This document shows positions 43,870 to 56,123 of a DNA stretch of 64,000 bases, one piece after another. A model generated the notes under the pieces. It did no database searches and was not told the DNA's origin. It was given only the letters and a program-made list of their open reading frames with translations. The DNA comes from Tetracentron sinense (lineage: Eukaryota > Streptophyta > Magnoliopsida > Trochodendrales > Trochodendraceae), in assembly GCA_015143295.1 (NCBI GenBank), contig JABCRI010000934.1:38141-102140 (forward strand), given 5' to 3'. Positions within the stretch are counted from its first letter, which is position 1; each line of letters opens with the position of its first letter. The position numbers were made by a program, and so were the translations under genes.

Positions 43870-45861
43870 TGTTGATGATGGAAAATGATAAGATGACACG
43901 TGGAGGTAATTTCCTAGTCAGATCAAAACTTGAACTAGTCAGAAGCCACGTAGATAAAGATTATGACGATCTCAAAAGGTTCCATTACCTTAAAATACTT
44001 TTTACAAATTTTGAGTCAATAGCGTATCAGATATTTGTTTACACAATTTTGTGGTTTAAACGTTGTTGAAGGCATAATAAGTCTTCGGGTATTAATTACT
44101 GACGCCTTTCTCAGCTTGAGTAATATTTTATAGATACTTCAGATAAACTTTTGATCTTGATAAAAGCTCAAAGGATTCGAAAGGTTCAGATACCTTAAAG
44201 TATGCCACGTTCGAGAATAAGATCCGAACTACGAGCATACTGGATAACTCACTACGCATTCATAGTTTGAAGAAGCTGAGTAGTCAACAGATGATGTAGT
44301 CAAAGGAGAAGATTTTGACTAACTGATAAGCTTCAGAAATCAGATGGAAAGCTCAAAGGCGGTCTACTTTCCGTCAGGACCAAATTTGTCCTTGGTAAGA
44401 TTTTAGTAAAATCAGATTACTAAATGTATTCTAATGCCATTATGATATCTTATTCTTCAAGACAGGTTTTGAATCAATGGCGTTGCGAGCTGATGCTGAT
44501 CAGAAGCTCGAAGGAGTAGTACTCCAATTGGACGAAAGACGGTTACTGGTTCAGCCTTGTCTTCATAGGGATTCAGTAGAATGATATCACCATGCTCCCT
44601 ATTGCCTTGTCAGGGGGTAAAGGCACAGATTGTCTTCCTCGTGGGAATGGGCGTGCGTGTTCCCCCCATCTCCTATTCTAGCAAAGTACGGATTACTTCC
44701 TGGGCTGACAGTCAGGAGGGAATTTTGGGATGGATCATGCCCCATTTCCTTGTGGGCTATTGGAGGGAATCGAGGCCTCCATAGTCCCATTCTCTCGTAC
44801 TAGATGATTAAGGCTTGACGGTGGATATTGCATCCACCCTGAGAATAGTGCCCTCGTTCAGCACTTATGATTTCTTTAGACAAGGTATCCTAAAGGCTTA
44901 TGACCTGCCTTTGGTGTACGATGATTTATATATATATATATATATACATTATGTATCTGGGAGAGGATTATGAGATGTGGTCTAGAGGGCTAGGAGGGAA
45001 TTTGTTAAAATAGATAAACTCCTTTTTAAAAGTAGTTTACTATTTTAACCTTTAAAGTATGCATCCAAAAGATTGTTTGGGTCATAACAGCTTATAGGAT
45101 TAAGTCATAATTGGAAGTCGGTTATGATGGTTTGATGAGCGGACAACTCTTTTCTAAAAACACGTGATATTTAACAGATAAGTTTCCTTTAACAGATGAC
45201 AGTTACTTTTAATAGAATCCATCCTTTTGTTAATAGAAAGGCTCCATTTGATAGATTCTGTCCATTTTGTTAACAGAAAGGCTCCATTAAATGGATTCTG
45301 TTTTCTTTCTAATAGATTGACTCCTTTTAACAGATTACAGTTGTCACACGTCCAAAATTAGTTAAACGTCACATCAAAGATTATTTTAATATTTTATTAA
45401 ATTAAAAAAAATGATTTTCTTCTATAAATAGGAGGCATCTTCTCCATAAAGATTATTAGGATTCCTTGGGGGGAAAAACCAGATTTTCGGAGATTGAAGA
45501 ATTGGAATTAGGATTTTTGGAGGGAAAAGAAATAGGATTGTAGAGTGTTCTTAGGAAAAGTCTGCCAGTTCATCGAGTGTTCTTCATTGTTCCTTCTTCT
45601 CTCCCCCTAGATCATTTCCATTTTCTTTCCTTTATTCTCTATTCTCATCTTTCAGGAAACCTGGAGAAGTGCAATCATGGCAAAAACTACTTCAGGCTTT
45701 CAAATCACCTAGAAATACTTTAGAGGCAAAGCTTGAAAGTTGAAATAGTTGTCTGAAAGCTCGAAGATGATGATCTTGTTAAAGAACTTGAAGACGATCC
45801 AATCATTTAAAAGTTGAACAGTCGTCCTGCTCAGCAAGCTTTCAAATCCTCGGATCCAACA
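43870..45861 (+). repeat. Tat 3' LTR
   Basis: 1992 bp, TGTTGATGATGG to GGATCCAACA, followed by the TSD ATGTT (45862-45866). It matches the two parts of the 5' LTR end to end. It contains the TATA box (45421-45430), the AACAGA-type U3 repeats (45167-45350) and a TA microsatellite at about 44929-44945 that is longer than in the 5' LTR. Confidence 0.95.
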
Positions 45862-45866
45862 ATGTT

Positions 45867-46647
45867 TTAAAATGCCTAAATTATCCCTGAAATACCAGTA
45901 ACAGTAATTTTTTTTACCCACTTGTTAGCTGGAGTTAGGTTCTAACCAGACATGTTAGCTAGAGTGAAAGGTAGCCCTGACTTGAAGTTTCTTCTGATGA
46001 CTTAGTCTAAAGAAATCTCTGCTGACCACGTTTTTGATGAATTAGAGCTTGCAATATGAGACATTAAAATTTTCATGTAGAAGATTTGAGTACGTAAGTA
46101 CTCTTTCACATAAAAGATTTGAAGATCTGCTTAATTTCATAACGAAAGTTTCACTTTAGAGTAGCATAGTTATTGAGTCTTGACTCTTGAGTATGCAAGT
46201 GCAAGCTTTGTAACTATTTTGAAGATATGAAGTAACATGGATTGCTTGCAGTCTCATGCTCACCCAAAGGACCTTTCGTAATCTTCATCTTAGTGATCAT
46301 AACATCCAACAGACAATACCTGCTTGAGACAACCTAAATCTTCAAACTGGTACCACCTTTGGTGGATGAAGAAGAAACCCATTTCCCCATTTTAGTTTCA
46401 AAGAAAGACAAACATGCAATTATAAGCATAAAAAGGGAAACCCCACATCAAAATTACTCAGTTTTTTCTTGTGGAGACAAAAGAGAGAGAAGCAAAAACT
46501 TCGGCCTAATTTACATGCAATTACAGACACACCCCATTACTGAGAACACTCAACAAAGAATCAAAGAAAGAAAAAACAGAGAAAAAATGGATTTAAATGA
46601 AGAAGGAAATGACAATTAGCAGTACTAGTAGTTCAAAGTTTTTGATC
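45867..46647. other. MULE interior, left arm (3' side of the AT-hook fragment)
   Basis: This non-LTR DNA belongs to the MULE. It has no conserved ORF; an 86-codon ORF at 46359 is unrecognised. It lies downstream of the stop codon of the minus-strand AT-hook fragment, so part may be captured 3' UTR or intron. Many GAAAGA- and TTTCA-type words, no repeats of note. Confidence 0.5.
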
Positions 46648-46704
46648 TCAATCAAAGTCCACTGCAGCAATTGGTGTCTTCACCTTAGGCGGCCTACCCA
46701 GTAT
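46648..46704 (-). pseudogene. AT-hook (HMGA-like) gene fragment, C-terminal end
   Basis: On the minus strand this encodes GRPPKVKTPIAAVDFD followed by TGA (46650-46648). GRPP is the core of an AT hook, which binds the minor groove of AT-rich DNA. It joins directly, across the copia insertion, to the piece at 56539, where the frame ends ATGSPRI. The copia element therefore sits a codon or so before the last AT hook. Confidence 0.7.
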
Positions 46705-47745
46705 TGTTGGGATATTGGTAATAATTGATGTATGTTATAATTTATATATATGCAAATTACAGAATTCTAAAAAACAATTACAGAACATACAATCAATGAT
46801 AATAGAACAGAGAATTAAAAGGCAGTGCACAAAACTGATTGAGGCTTGAATTTGATTCAATGTCCTTAAGACAATATTGCCCGGCACAGGTGGTCACAGC
46901 CTACAGCAACTTGTCTCCCAAGATACAACAGTCTCGTTCTGGGTACTACCACTAGAAGCCCGAGGACACAGCGAACCAGTGATGTTTAGTACTCTCTCTT
47001 GATTGATATGCAGATGACAGAATGCAGAAGAAGATGGAAAACTAGGGAGTAGAAGATCTGATTTTTGTACTCTAGAAAATGCAGTAGAAAAGCCTTAAAT
47101 AATATGCTAAGGAGACTGTCCAGAATGGTCATGTCTCTTGGGTTTCAGTTTAAATCCAACAGACATGACTGTTGGATTAAAAAGCTATTCGGTATAATTG
47201 TATAAGTTAAATGGGCTTTGGCCCAACAAAAAATAAATATAGGGGCCAGGCTTTAAGGCCCACAAAGTAACCAAACCAAACCAACCCAAGCCAGCTGGCC
47301 GGCCGGATCGGATCGGACTCGGACACGGGCACGGGCCGGGTCAGCGGCGGCATGCGTGTGTGTGGGTGGTTCCACTATGGAGCATGGGCTCACTCTTTCG
47401 CAAAATTTGGGTGCCCAAAGGGCCCACCCTTTACTCCAAGGTAATGGTATATAAACCAAACAATGGTTTCACTAATTTTCCGATGTGGGACTATTATTCT
47501 ATACCATTCTTCAACTTACAACACATGTTTAAGTGGCCCACTTTGAGATTAATTTCTCATTCACCACTTCACTATTTTGGACAAGTAAATATACCACGTT
47601 AATCTCCTCATGGAGGAGAACACGGATCCACTTTGACCCGCTTCAAAACCCTTGTGGGTCCCACTTATATTTTGGATCAAAGGTTGTAAAAAACAGGTTT
47701 TCTAAACCACCCAGAATTTTTCCAAAACAGATTTATTTCCCAACA
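46705..47745 (-). repeat. copia-2 3' LTR (left copy)
   Basis: Begins TGTTGGGATATTGG and ends TTTCCCAACA, matching the right copy over its length. It contains a GC-rich stretch with CGGATCGGATCGG and CACGGGCACGGGCC (47295-47345), part of which corresponds to the insertion site of solo LTR C in the other copy. Confidence 0.93.
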
Positions 47746-48321
47746 ATCCTTACATGAATGAGAATTCCTAGACAGAACACAGAATATATGCAGACACTAA
47801 AAGAGAGTACAAGTGAAAAGTTACTGAATCGGGAAAGGTAGCTTTTGGCCTTGAACCTTCCTTAGTGAAGTACTATCGGATTTACTGGCTATCCAGTGAA
47901 CATGATGTCTTGAACTGTTCAGCCATAGTGTAAACCAAGACAATAGAACTCACACATTTCCTTTTTGAACACCTTTGGTTCTCATGGTTGTGTTCATTTT
48001 GGCTTTGAACAACTCCTGATTTTTTCATAAGTGCTCTTAAAGAATTTTGCCTTTTAAAAAAAAAAAATTCTTATAGAAGCGGCCCCTCTTCACACTTATA
48101 TAGGTCATCTCTTATCAAGAGTATCTCATCATACCCCACTTGGATTTCTAAGATATAAGAATCATTAAAAGCTTTGCTTACCCTAGATTCTTTCACTGTT
48201 TCATCATAGAAATGGGATGAAGAAATTTATTCTTCACAGTGACATTACTGAGTTACACACAATTAGGTTGTCCCTTTGAACCTAGATCTTTGGATCTCCA
48301 GTTAGCTAGGTTGGGTTTCTA
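47746..48321. other. copia-2 3' untranslated part
   Basis: Lies between the RNase H end and the 3' LTR on the minus strand. No conserved ORF. A poly-A run at 48057-48067 on the plus strand. A polypurine tract at the LTR border is not obvious. Confidence 0.5.
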
Positions 48322-49820
48322 TTATGTCGACTCTTTAGATATAGGCTTTAGTCCAATTCCCCTCGATGATTTATACACTTGCTCTAAAGTCAAACCTTTG
48401 GTTAATGGATCTGCTATGTTATTCTTTGACTTTACATAATCAATGGAAATGATTCCATTTGAGAGCAACTGTTTCACGGTATTGTGTCTTCGACGTATAT
48501 GTCGAGATTTACCGTTATACATACTGTTTTGTGCCCTTCCAATCATAGATTGATTATCGCAATGTATGCAGATAGCTAACACAGGTTTTGGCCAACTTGA
48601 AATATCTTCTAAAAAGTGACAAAGCCATTCTGTTTCTTCACCAGCTTTATCTAAAACTATAAACTCAGATTCCATAGTGGATCTAGCTATACATGTCTGT
48701 TTAGAAGATTTCCAAGATACCGATGCACCTCCAAGTTTAAAGACAAATCCACTAGTTGATTTTGAGTCTTTAATATCAGATATCCAATTTGCATCACTAT
48801 ACCCTTCAAGTACAGTTGGATATCTTGTATAATGCAATCTATAGTTTTGGGTATATCTCAAATATTTGATAACCCTAACTATTGCCTTCCAGTAGTCTTC
48901 CCCTGGATTGCTTGTATATCAACTCAGTTTGCTGACTGAGTAAGCTATATCAGGTCTGTAGTTCATGAGATACATTACACTACCAATGATCCGAGAATAC
49001 TCCAACTGGGATATTTCTTGTCCAGTATTCTTACTTAGATGTAAATTTACATCTACTGGTGTTTTTGCAAGACTTTTATCATCCTTGATAAATCTTTCAA
49101 GGGTCTTCTTAATGTAATGAGATTAAGATAAGATGAGTTGTTCAGATGTTCTAGTAATTTTAATTCCTAGAATTATATCTGCAACACCTAGATCTTTTAT
49201 GTCAAATCTTTTATTTAACATCCTTTTGGTAGATTGAATGATTTCATTACTGCTACCTATGATTAACATATCATCCACATAAAGACAAACAATGACATAA
49301 GCTTTTTCAGTGCTTTTGACATAAACACATTTATCGCACTCATTAATCCTGAAATCATTTGACATCATAACATTGTCAAATTTCTCATGCCATTGTTTAG
49401 GAGTTTGTTTTAATCCATAGAGGGATTTAACAAGTTTATATACTTTCTTTTCTTGGTTACTTGTCATGAAACCTTCAGGTTATTACATGTAGATCTCTTC
49501 ATTCAAATCACCATTTAAGAAAACAGTTTTTACATCCATTTAATATATCTCTAAGTTGTTAACAACAACAATAGCTATTAACATACGGATGAATGTTATC
49601 CTTGTAACTGGTGAATAAGTATCGAAATAATCGTTACCTTCCTTGTGCTTCTAGCTCTTTACTACAAGTCTTGCTTTGTATTTGTCAATCGTTCTATTAG
49701 CTTTCATCTCCTTCTTGAATATCCATTTACATCCTAATGGTTTATTCCCTGAAGGAAGATCCACCAATTCCTAAGTATGATTTTGCATGATGGACTCGAT
49801 TTCACTATTTATAGTCTCTT
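48322..49820 (-). pseudogene. copia-2 reverse transcriptase and RNase H
   Basis: Minus-strand RT begins with GCKWIFKK near 49735, then MDVKTVFLNG, KSLYGLKQTPKQWHEKF and the catalytic CLYVDDMLIIGS (about 49290-49255), then the connection domain (IKDLGVADIILGIKI). RNase H at 48861-48322 has [20 protein letters not shown] (first Asp), [10 protein letters not shown] (Glu) and IHCDNQSMI (Asp), and ends with [11 protein letters not shown]. All pieces share one frame; stop codons interrupt it near 49490-49560, at 49123 and between 49120 and 48870. Confidence 0.92.
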
Positions 49821-49821
49821 T

Positions 49822-50970
49822 TCAAGATGGTGCTTCTGGAGAAGACATGGCTTCTTTAAAGCTTTGAGGCTTATTTTCCAACAAATAAGTTAGAAAATCA
49901 AGACCGAAAGATGTAGTAGTTTTTGCTCTTTTACTACGCTTTGGTTCATCTTCATTCTCCTTATCTATAGACTCTTGATCTATATTTTCTTGATGATCAC
50001 TATTAATAGTGTCATGTATCCATTTTATAGGATTATGTTCTTGTACAACCTTACAAGGAAATATAGTTTCAAAGAAAGATGCATTCCTTGATTCCATTAT
50101 CATATTGACATGTATATCAGGAATATTTGACTTGTGTACAAGAAACCGATATGCACTGCTATTGTAAGCATATCCAATGAAGATGCAATCCACTGTCTTT
50201 GGTCCTATCTTAACCTTCTTAGGAGCAGGAACTGCTACCTTTGCTAGACACCCCCCACACTTTTAAGTATTTGTAGGAAGGTCTTCGACCATTTCACAAC
50301 TCATAGGGTGTCTTTTCTATTTTCTTGTGGGGTAGTTTGTTAAGAATATAATTAGTAGATAAGATTGCTTCCCCCACAAGTTATGAGGCAAACCTGAACT
50401 GATCAATTATGTATTCATCATTTCCTTTAGAGTTTGGTTTTTGCGTTCAGAAATACCGTTCTGTTCAGGTGAGTAAGGAGCGGTTCTTTGATGAATTATG
50501 TCATGTTCTTTACAGAACTCATCAAATGGTGACACCTATTCACCCCTTCTATTGCTTCTTAGCATCTTAATTTTTTGGTTAAGTTGATTTTCAACTTTAC
50601 TTTTATAAAGTTTGAACATATCCAAAGCCTCATCTTTGCTACTTAGCAAATAGATATGACAGTACCTTGTGCAATCATCAATGAAGGTGATGAAATATTT
50701 TTTCCCACCTCTTGTTTATCCAAATTTTAAATCACAGATATCACTGTGAATCAACCCTAAAGGTTCAGTACTTCTTTCAATTGAGTGAAAGAAGTTCTGG
50801 ATAATTTGAATTCCACACAAATTTCACATTTATTATTTGAATCAAATTTAATTTTTGGAATTAAATCTGAATTAGCAAGTCTACGTAATGAATCAGAATT
50901 TGCATGTCCTAGTCTAGCATGCTATAAATCAAATGACTCAAGCATATAAACAGAAGAACTAGCTTTATTA
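49822..50970 (-). pseudogene. copia-2 integrase, strongly decayed
   Basis: The same minus-strand frame carries recognisable integrase blocks despite stops: a DDCTRY-like segment, LRSNRRGE where LRSDRGGE is expected (the second catalytic Asp is Asn), and EQNGISERKNQTLKEM with the catalytic Glu. The integrase C-terminal part at 50193-49822 is open (DCIFIGYAYNSSAYRF) and continues into a Lys/Glu-rich linker before RT. Not functional. Confidence 0.8.
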
Positions 50971-51348
50971 TTAAGGTATCACAGTCATTACATTCAGTTT
51001 GAATAATCCTTCACAGAGATATCCTCTGCCAACATACATCCCATTTTTAGTCAGAACAAATTTGTCTAACTTAAAGACTAACTTGAAACTATTCTTACTA
51101 AGAAGTGCTCCTGAAACATGATTCTTTCTGATGTCTGGTACATGCAAGACATCATTCAAGGTAAGCTCTTTCCCCGAAGTCATCTTCAGAACAACCTTCC
51201 CGGATCCTTGAACAGTTGAAGTAGATGAGTTTCCCATGTAGAGTTTTTCTACTGCAGTAACTCTATGATAGTTACTGAATGCACTCCTATTTGAACAGAT
51301 ATATCGAGTTGCTCCAGTATCTACCCACCATTGTTTGAGATTCAGCAT
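50971..51348 (-). pseudogene. copia-2 aspartic protease
   Basis: Open for 125 codons. [14 protein letters not shown] carries an intact DTG catalytic motif, and [18 protein letters not shown] is the conserved block after it. Upstream it is separated from gag only by a stop at 51358; the frame is the same. Confidence 0.9.
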
Positions 51349-51357
51349 TATATTTAC

Positions 51358-52305
51358 TTATGAAATAACTGCTGACAGGTGCATATCTGAAACATCATCA
51401 GTGATGTTCTCTACTTCAGTAATGTGAGCCTGAGTTGATTCTTTCTTGGATTTCCCTTGGAAGTTCCAGTTTCTGCAGTTCTTAGCCACATACCCTGACC
51501 TGTTACAGATGTAGCAAAGGCCCTTGAACATTTTCTGTTGCTTGCCTTTTTGCTTCTGACTTGAACCTGCTTCAAAATGGTTCCTCTTCTTGGACTTGTG
51601 TTCCACCACATTGGCCTTTGATTCAAGAACTTGTTTTCCAGCCTTTCTTTCATATACTCTATTATCTTCCTCAATTCTGAGTCGGATAATTAAGTCATCT
51701 ACCCTCATTTCTTTTCGCTTGTGCTTAAGGTAATTTTTGAAGTCCTTCCAAGATAGAGACAACTTCTCAATTACAGTAGCAACTTGGAATGATTCACTTA
51801 TCATCATTCCTTCTGCATGGATCTCATAAATGATCAATTGGAGGTCTTGGACTTGGCTTATCACAGTTCTTGAATCAACCATTTTGAAATCAAGAAATTT
51901 GCCAACCATGAATTTCTTCATCCCGACATCCCCAGTCTTGGATTTCTTGTCCAAGGACTCCCATAATTCTTTAGCGGTCTTAATTGGACTATATACATTG
52001 TATAATGCATTATCCAAGCCGTTCAAGATGTAGTTCTTGCACAAGAAATCAGCATGTTTCCATACTTTAATTGTAGCAACTGTCATCCGATCTGATTTAT
52101 CCTCTTTCAGGGTAGGGGCATCCTCTTGCAAGAATCTTGCCAAATTCAAGGTGGTCAGATAGAACAACATCATTTACTGCCATCTCTTGAAATCCGTTCC
52201 ATTAAATTTCTCAGGTTTTTCACCATGAGCAATGGGGCATGCAGTGGGGATAGTTAGCACTTGTGCCACAATTGGAGTAGGAACAATAGTCTTTCCGATA
52301 GTCAT
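51358..52305 (-). pseudogene. copia-2 gag
   Basis: The start was chosen at the ATG at 52305, because it gives MTIGKTIVPTPIV and then KPEKFNGTDFKRWQ, the conserved gag opening. A TAA follows at about 52176-52174 and the frame is then open to 51358. It includes the UBN2-type domain (AKELWESLDKKSKTGDVGMKK) and a zinc knuckle reading CYICNRSGYVAKNC. The metal-binding His is Tyr, so the knuckle is damaged. Confidence 0.92.
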
Positions 52306-52319
52306 GTGTGTTTTGATGA

Positions 52320-53300
52320 CTGTAAAATAATAATATAAAATAAGATTCTAGACTTTTAACTAATCACAGAAATGAAGATTACTAATGTAGTAATCTAACT
52401 TCACAATGCAGATTTTATCAATGTAGAATTCTAAATTTCAGATTACAGAAATGCAGAAATTCAAAATCAGAATTCCAATTCCAAAAGTTGAAAACAGAAT
52501 TAGAAATTGAAGTAATCTAAATGTAGAATTTACTGGTGCAGATTTTGAACATGTAGATTGCAGAATTTAAAATATAGATTTTATGAATTACAGATTTCAA
52601 ATCTAAGAAAATGAAATATCAGATTTTAATTTCAGATTTAAAAAATTGCAGATTCAAATTTACAGAATTGTAAAGTGTAGATATTAAGGATGCATAATTC
52701 TGCGCAGAAAATTATAATTGCATAATTTTAATTTCAGTAAATTAATTGCAGAATTAAAATTGGAGAATTATAAAAAAAAATTTTAAGAGGCATAATCTAA
52801 CATTGCAGAATTCTGTTAAGTGTAGAATTTAAATGCAGAATGTAGAATTTGCAAATTGCATAATTTTAACAATGTAGTGCAGAATTTGAATTCTAAAGTG
52901 CAGATTTTAAATTGCAGTATTTCAGAATCCAGAATTAAAAGTGCAGATTTCGGAATTTGAAATAGCAATATGCAGAATTCTAATTCGAAATTGCAGTTTT
53001 AAAATGTGTAGAATTCTGTACAGATTCTAAAACTCCAGAATTAATAAATGCAGAATCTAAAACTGAATTGCAGAATTTAAAGTACAGAATCTCAAATTCC
53101 AAAATATGAATTTCAGTATTCTAAATGCATAATTTAATTTTACAGAATTCAAATTTCAGATTCAGAATTACAGTATTTCAAATTGTAGAATTTGAAACTG
53201 TAATTACAGAAATTGGAATACAAAATTTCAGCAGACAGTACAGAATATTGTAATTTGCAACAGTAAGAATAATATACAACAACAATATTGTCTTAAGAAT
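52320..53300. repeat. degenerate CAGAATTT-rich leader of copia-2
   Basis: Nearly 1 kb between gag and the 5' LTR is built of irregular reiterations of words such as GCAGAATTT, CAGATTTTAAATT and CAGAATTCTAAA, on average one every 10-20 bases, without fixed period. No ORF. The same word occurs near the LTR start (ATTACAGAATTCTAAA), so it may have grown from LTR sequence by slippage. Confidence 0.75.
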
Positions 53301-53907
53301 TGTTGGAGATATTGTTAATAATTACTGTATGTTATAATTTATATATATGCAAATTACAGAATTCTAAAAAAAATTACCGAACATACAATCAATGATAATA
53401 GAACATAAAATTAAAAAGCAGTGCACTTTACTGACTGAGGCTTGAATTTGATTCAATGTCCTTAAGACAATATTACCCCGCACAGGTGGTCACGGGCTAC
53501 AGCAACTTGTCTCCCAAGATACAACAGTCTCGTCCTAGGTACTAACACTAGAAACTCGAGGACACAGCGAACCAGTGATGTTTAGTACTCTCTCTTGACT
53601 AATATGTAGATGATAGAATGCAGAAGAAGATGGAAAACTAGGGAGTAGAAGATCTGATTTTCGTACTCTAGAAAATGCAGCAGAAAAACCTTAAATAATA
53701 TGCTAAGGAGGCTGTCCAGAATGGTCATGTCTCTTAGGTTTCAGTTTAAATCCAACAGACATGACTGCTGGATTAAAAAGCTGTTGGGTAAAACTGTATA
53801 AGTTGAATGGGCTTTAGCCCAGCAAAAAATAAATATAGGGGCCAGGCTTTAAGGCCCACAAAGTAACAAAACCAAACCAAATTAAGCCAGCCGGACCCGG
53901 ACACGGG

Positions 53908-56123
53908 TGTAGCACCCCGGACTTTTTCATCCTTAATGAATAGCACCTTCGTAGCTAATTGGCCGTTTTTGTAGTCTAATTAATAAATAAGGGAGAAATC
54001 GGAAATTCCGAAACGTCAGAAATGTTCGTTTTCGAAAGACGGATCCAACGCAAGTTGAATCGTCGAAATCCGACGAGCGAGTCAAAAGATATGGTCAAAA
54101 CAGTCCAGACATACACAGCACCGATCACTCGGTCCAGTCAACGATCGATCGGTCCATAACCGATCGATCGGTAGCTATCGCACGGTCAGAAATTTTGTAT
54201 GGGGAAATTTTCCAGAGAGTGAGTTTTTGACCGGTCGATCGGTCATAAACACCGATCGCTCGGTAGGCAACCGATCGATCGGTCATAACCACCGATCGCT
54301 CGGTCTTCGCGTTTTTGCAGAAATTTCAGTAAGGGCGTTTTCGTCTTTTGGGTGTTAAACCCTTACCCATAAGGGTTTGCTCGACCCTTTGAGGCCTCAC
54401 TTACAACACTTAGGGATATTTGAGAGAGAGGGAGAAGAAACTAGGGTTCCAAAGCTCCCTTTCCATTTGAGAGTAAGATCAATGGTTTAAGCACCCAAGA
54501 GCATCCCTAAAAGCTTGGATTTCGAAAATCCAACCTCAAGCTCGTGTGGGACTCCTTCTCCAAGGTAGGGCAGCGTTTTCCACGGTTCAAGGTTTTTTCC
54601 CCACACCAAGCCTTCTTCAAGCAAGGATCTTTCTTCTTGCAAGTTGGAGCTTCAATCAAGGTTTCTACCAAGGATCAAGCCTTGATTCAAGGTTAGTACA
54701 CCCTACTAACTTACCCTAGCAATAAATCTAGGTCTTCCTTATGAAATATGATTCTTGTTAGTGTGTTTTATTCCTTGCAAAAATGTGTCATCTATAATAA
54801 ATATAAACAAGATAAAGAAAGGGTAGGAATACTTGGATGGAGGTTGGATACGGCGATTGGATGCCGAATGTGTGATGTATGATGTGTGGGTTGTGGATTG
54901 GAAAATGGAGGATGGGCATTGTACAAATAACAAACTTACCATTGTGTGATTGAATGGAAAATATGAGCTAAAAAGAACAAGATGAATTATTAAGAAACAT
55001 TGCATGTGTTGTGTTTGACAAAATGCCTAAACTATGAATAAACGACTTAGATGAAGAAAATGGAAATAGGTTTTATGCATGTGTTCTTATAGACGATGAA
55101 TTGATCCAATGTCATGTGAATTACTTAAGTTACCTATGCTAATATTATGAATTGAATTGTAATACCATATCTCTTTTGTTAAGCGCATTCCCACGATTGT
55201 TATTATTGGTACGCACATGAGCACGCATGATAGCATGAACCGAGATTTCAAGAGCATGTGCATATAATAAACACAAGTGCATTGCATAACAAGGAGGTTG
55301 GTAGCCCAGGGACATTCGGGTGCTAGCCTCTGGCTCACAAGTGCATTGCATAACAAGGAGGTTGGTAGCCCAGGGACATTCGGGTGCTAGCCTCTGGCTC
55401 ACAAGTTACGAGATGGAGGTTTACAAGATGATGATCATGCATTCATGCATGCACGCATACGTGATTTCTACGAGGCATACCGGGACATGATATGGGTTTT
55501 CGAGCATGAGTTTTATCGGCGTTTTCGCATTCATGTACGCACGTCAGGATGCTTGTATTGTATCATGCCTTATACTGTTTCTTTTGTGATGTTTCTATTA
55601 CTGCTTGTATGATATTACTATTATGTGTTTTTACTATTGTTATGGTCTGCTAGTAGCTTGTACTCGCTGAGTATTCCATGCTCAGCCGTACTTTCATGTC
55701 GACAGGTACTGAGGGAGCCCTCGACCCGGAGCCTTGAGTCGAGGAAGAGTATATAGAGGAGAGAGAGCCGGCTATTCCATTACAGTCTCAGGCGGACCGA
55801 GACCTCGATGCGTGGCCATACCTCGACTACTGTTGAGGGGAGAGTATGAGAGGGTCTTATGTATGTTGATATTTTTATAGGTGGGCCTGTCCACCTTAGA
55901 CTTAGATGTGTTTTGTATTTATGTCAACTTGGAATACTACACTTTGGATCATCCGAAGAAATGAAAATTTTGTTTACGCTTCCGCATATATGATAGCTTC
56001 CGCGCTCTGATTATCGTTGTTAGTATTGTATTTTATCTTGTGCATTGCAGGATGGTTTGATAGCTACGCAGTGTGACACCTAAAATATCCCTAAACTCCT
56101 AGGGGGTATTTCGGGGCGTTACA
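53908..56123 (+). mobile_element. solo LTR C, gypsy (chromovirus-like)
   Basis: 2216 bp, TGTAGCACCCCGG to GGGGCGTTACA, flanked by an exact TSD ACGGG (53903-53907, 56124-56128). It is in sense orientation: a palindrome-rich U3 (54118-54305), then a GAGAGAGAGGGAGAAG leader near 54421-54436 and the conserved stem-loop GCTGAGTATTCCATGCTCAGC minus its last base at 55666-55686. A perfect or near-perfect 64-bp tandem duplication lies at 55274-55401. There is no coding content and no second LTR, so it is a solo LTR left by recombination. Confidence 0.9.
55274..55401. repeat. 64-bp tandem duplication in solo LTR C
   Basis: The unit starting CAAGTGCATTGCATAACAAG occurs at 55274 and 55338, and the next base run (CAAGT at 55402) begins a third, truncated unit. 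The copies look identical, so the duplication is recent. Confidence 0.9.

Larger units (their letters stand above)
16276..45861 (+). mobile_element. Ty3/gypsy Tat-clade element with antisense gene
   Basis: The 5' LTR is 16276-16443 plus 30698-32492, interrupted by a copia element. The interior is 32493-43869 and the 3' LTR is 43870-45861. The flanks are the exact 5-bp TSD ATGTT (16271-16275, 45862-45866). Net length is about 15.3 kb. Plus-strand order is gag, protease, RT, RNase H, second RNase H, integrase; a minus-strand gene lies between pol and the 3' LTR. The dual RNase H and the antisense gene are Tat-clade hallmarks. The two LTRs differ by roughly 10 % over stretches compared by eye, more than the LTRs of the copia element nested inside it, which agrees with the insertion order. 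All ORFs are interrupted. Confidence 0.93.

Noticed and set aside
18054-56123. The three related LTRs as the paired LTRs of one or two complete elements
   Set aside because: Each has its own different TSD (GTTGA, GCTGG/TCTGG, ACGGG), orientations differ, and no gypsy interior lies between them that belongs to this family. They are independent solo LTRs.
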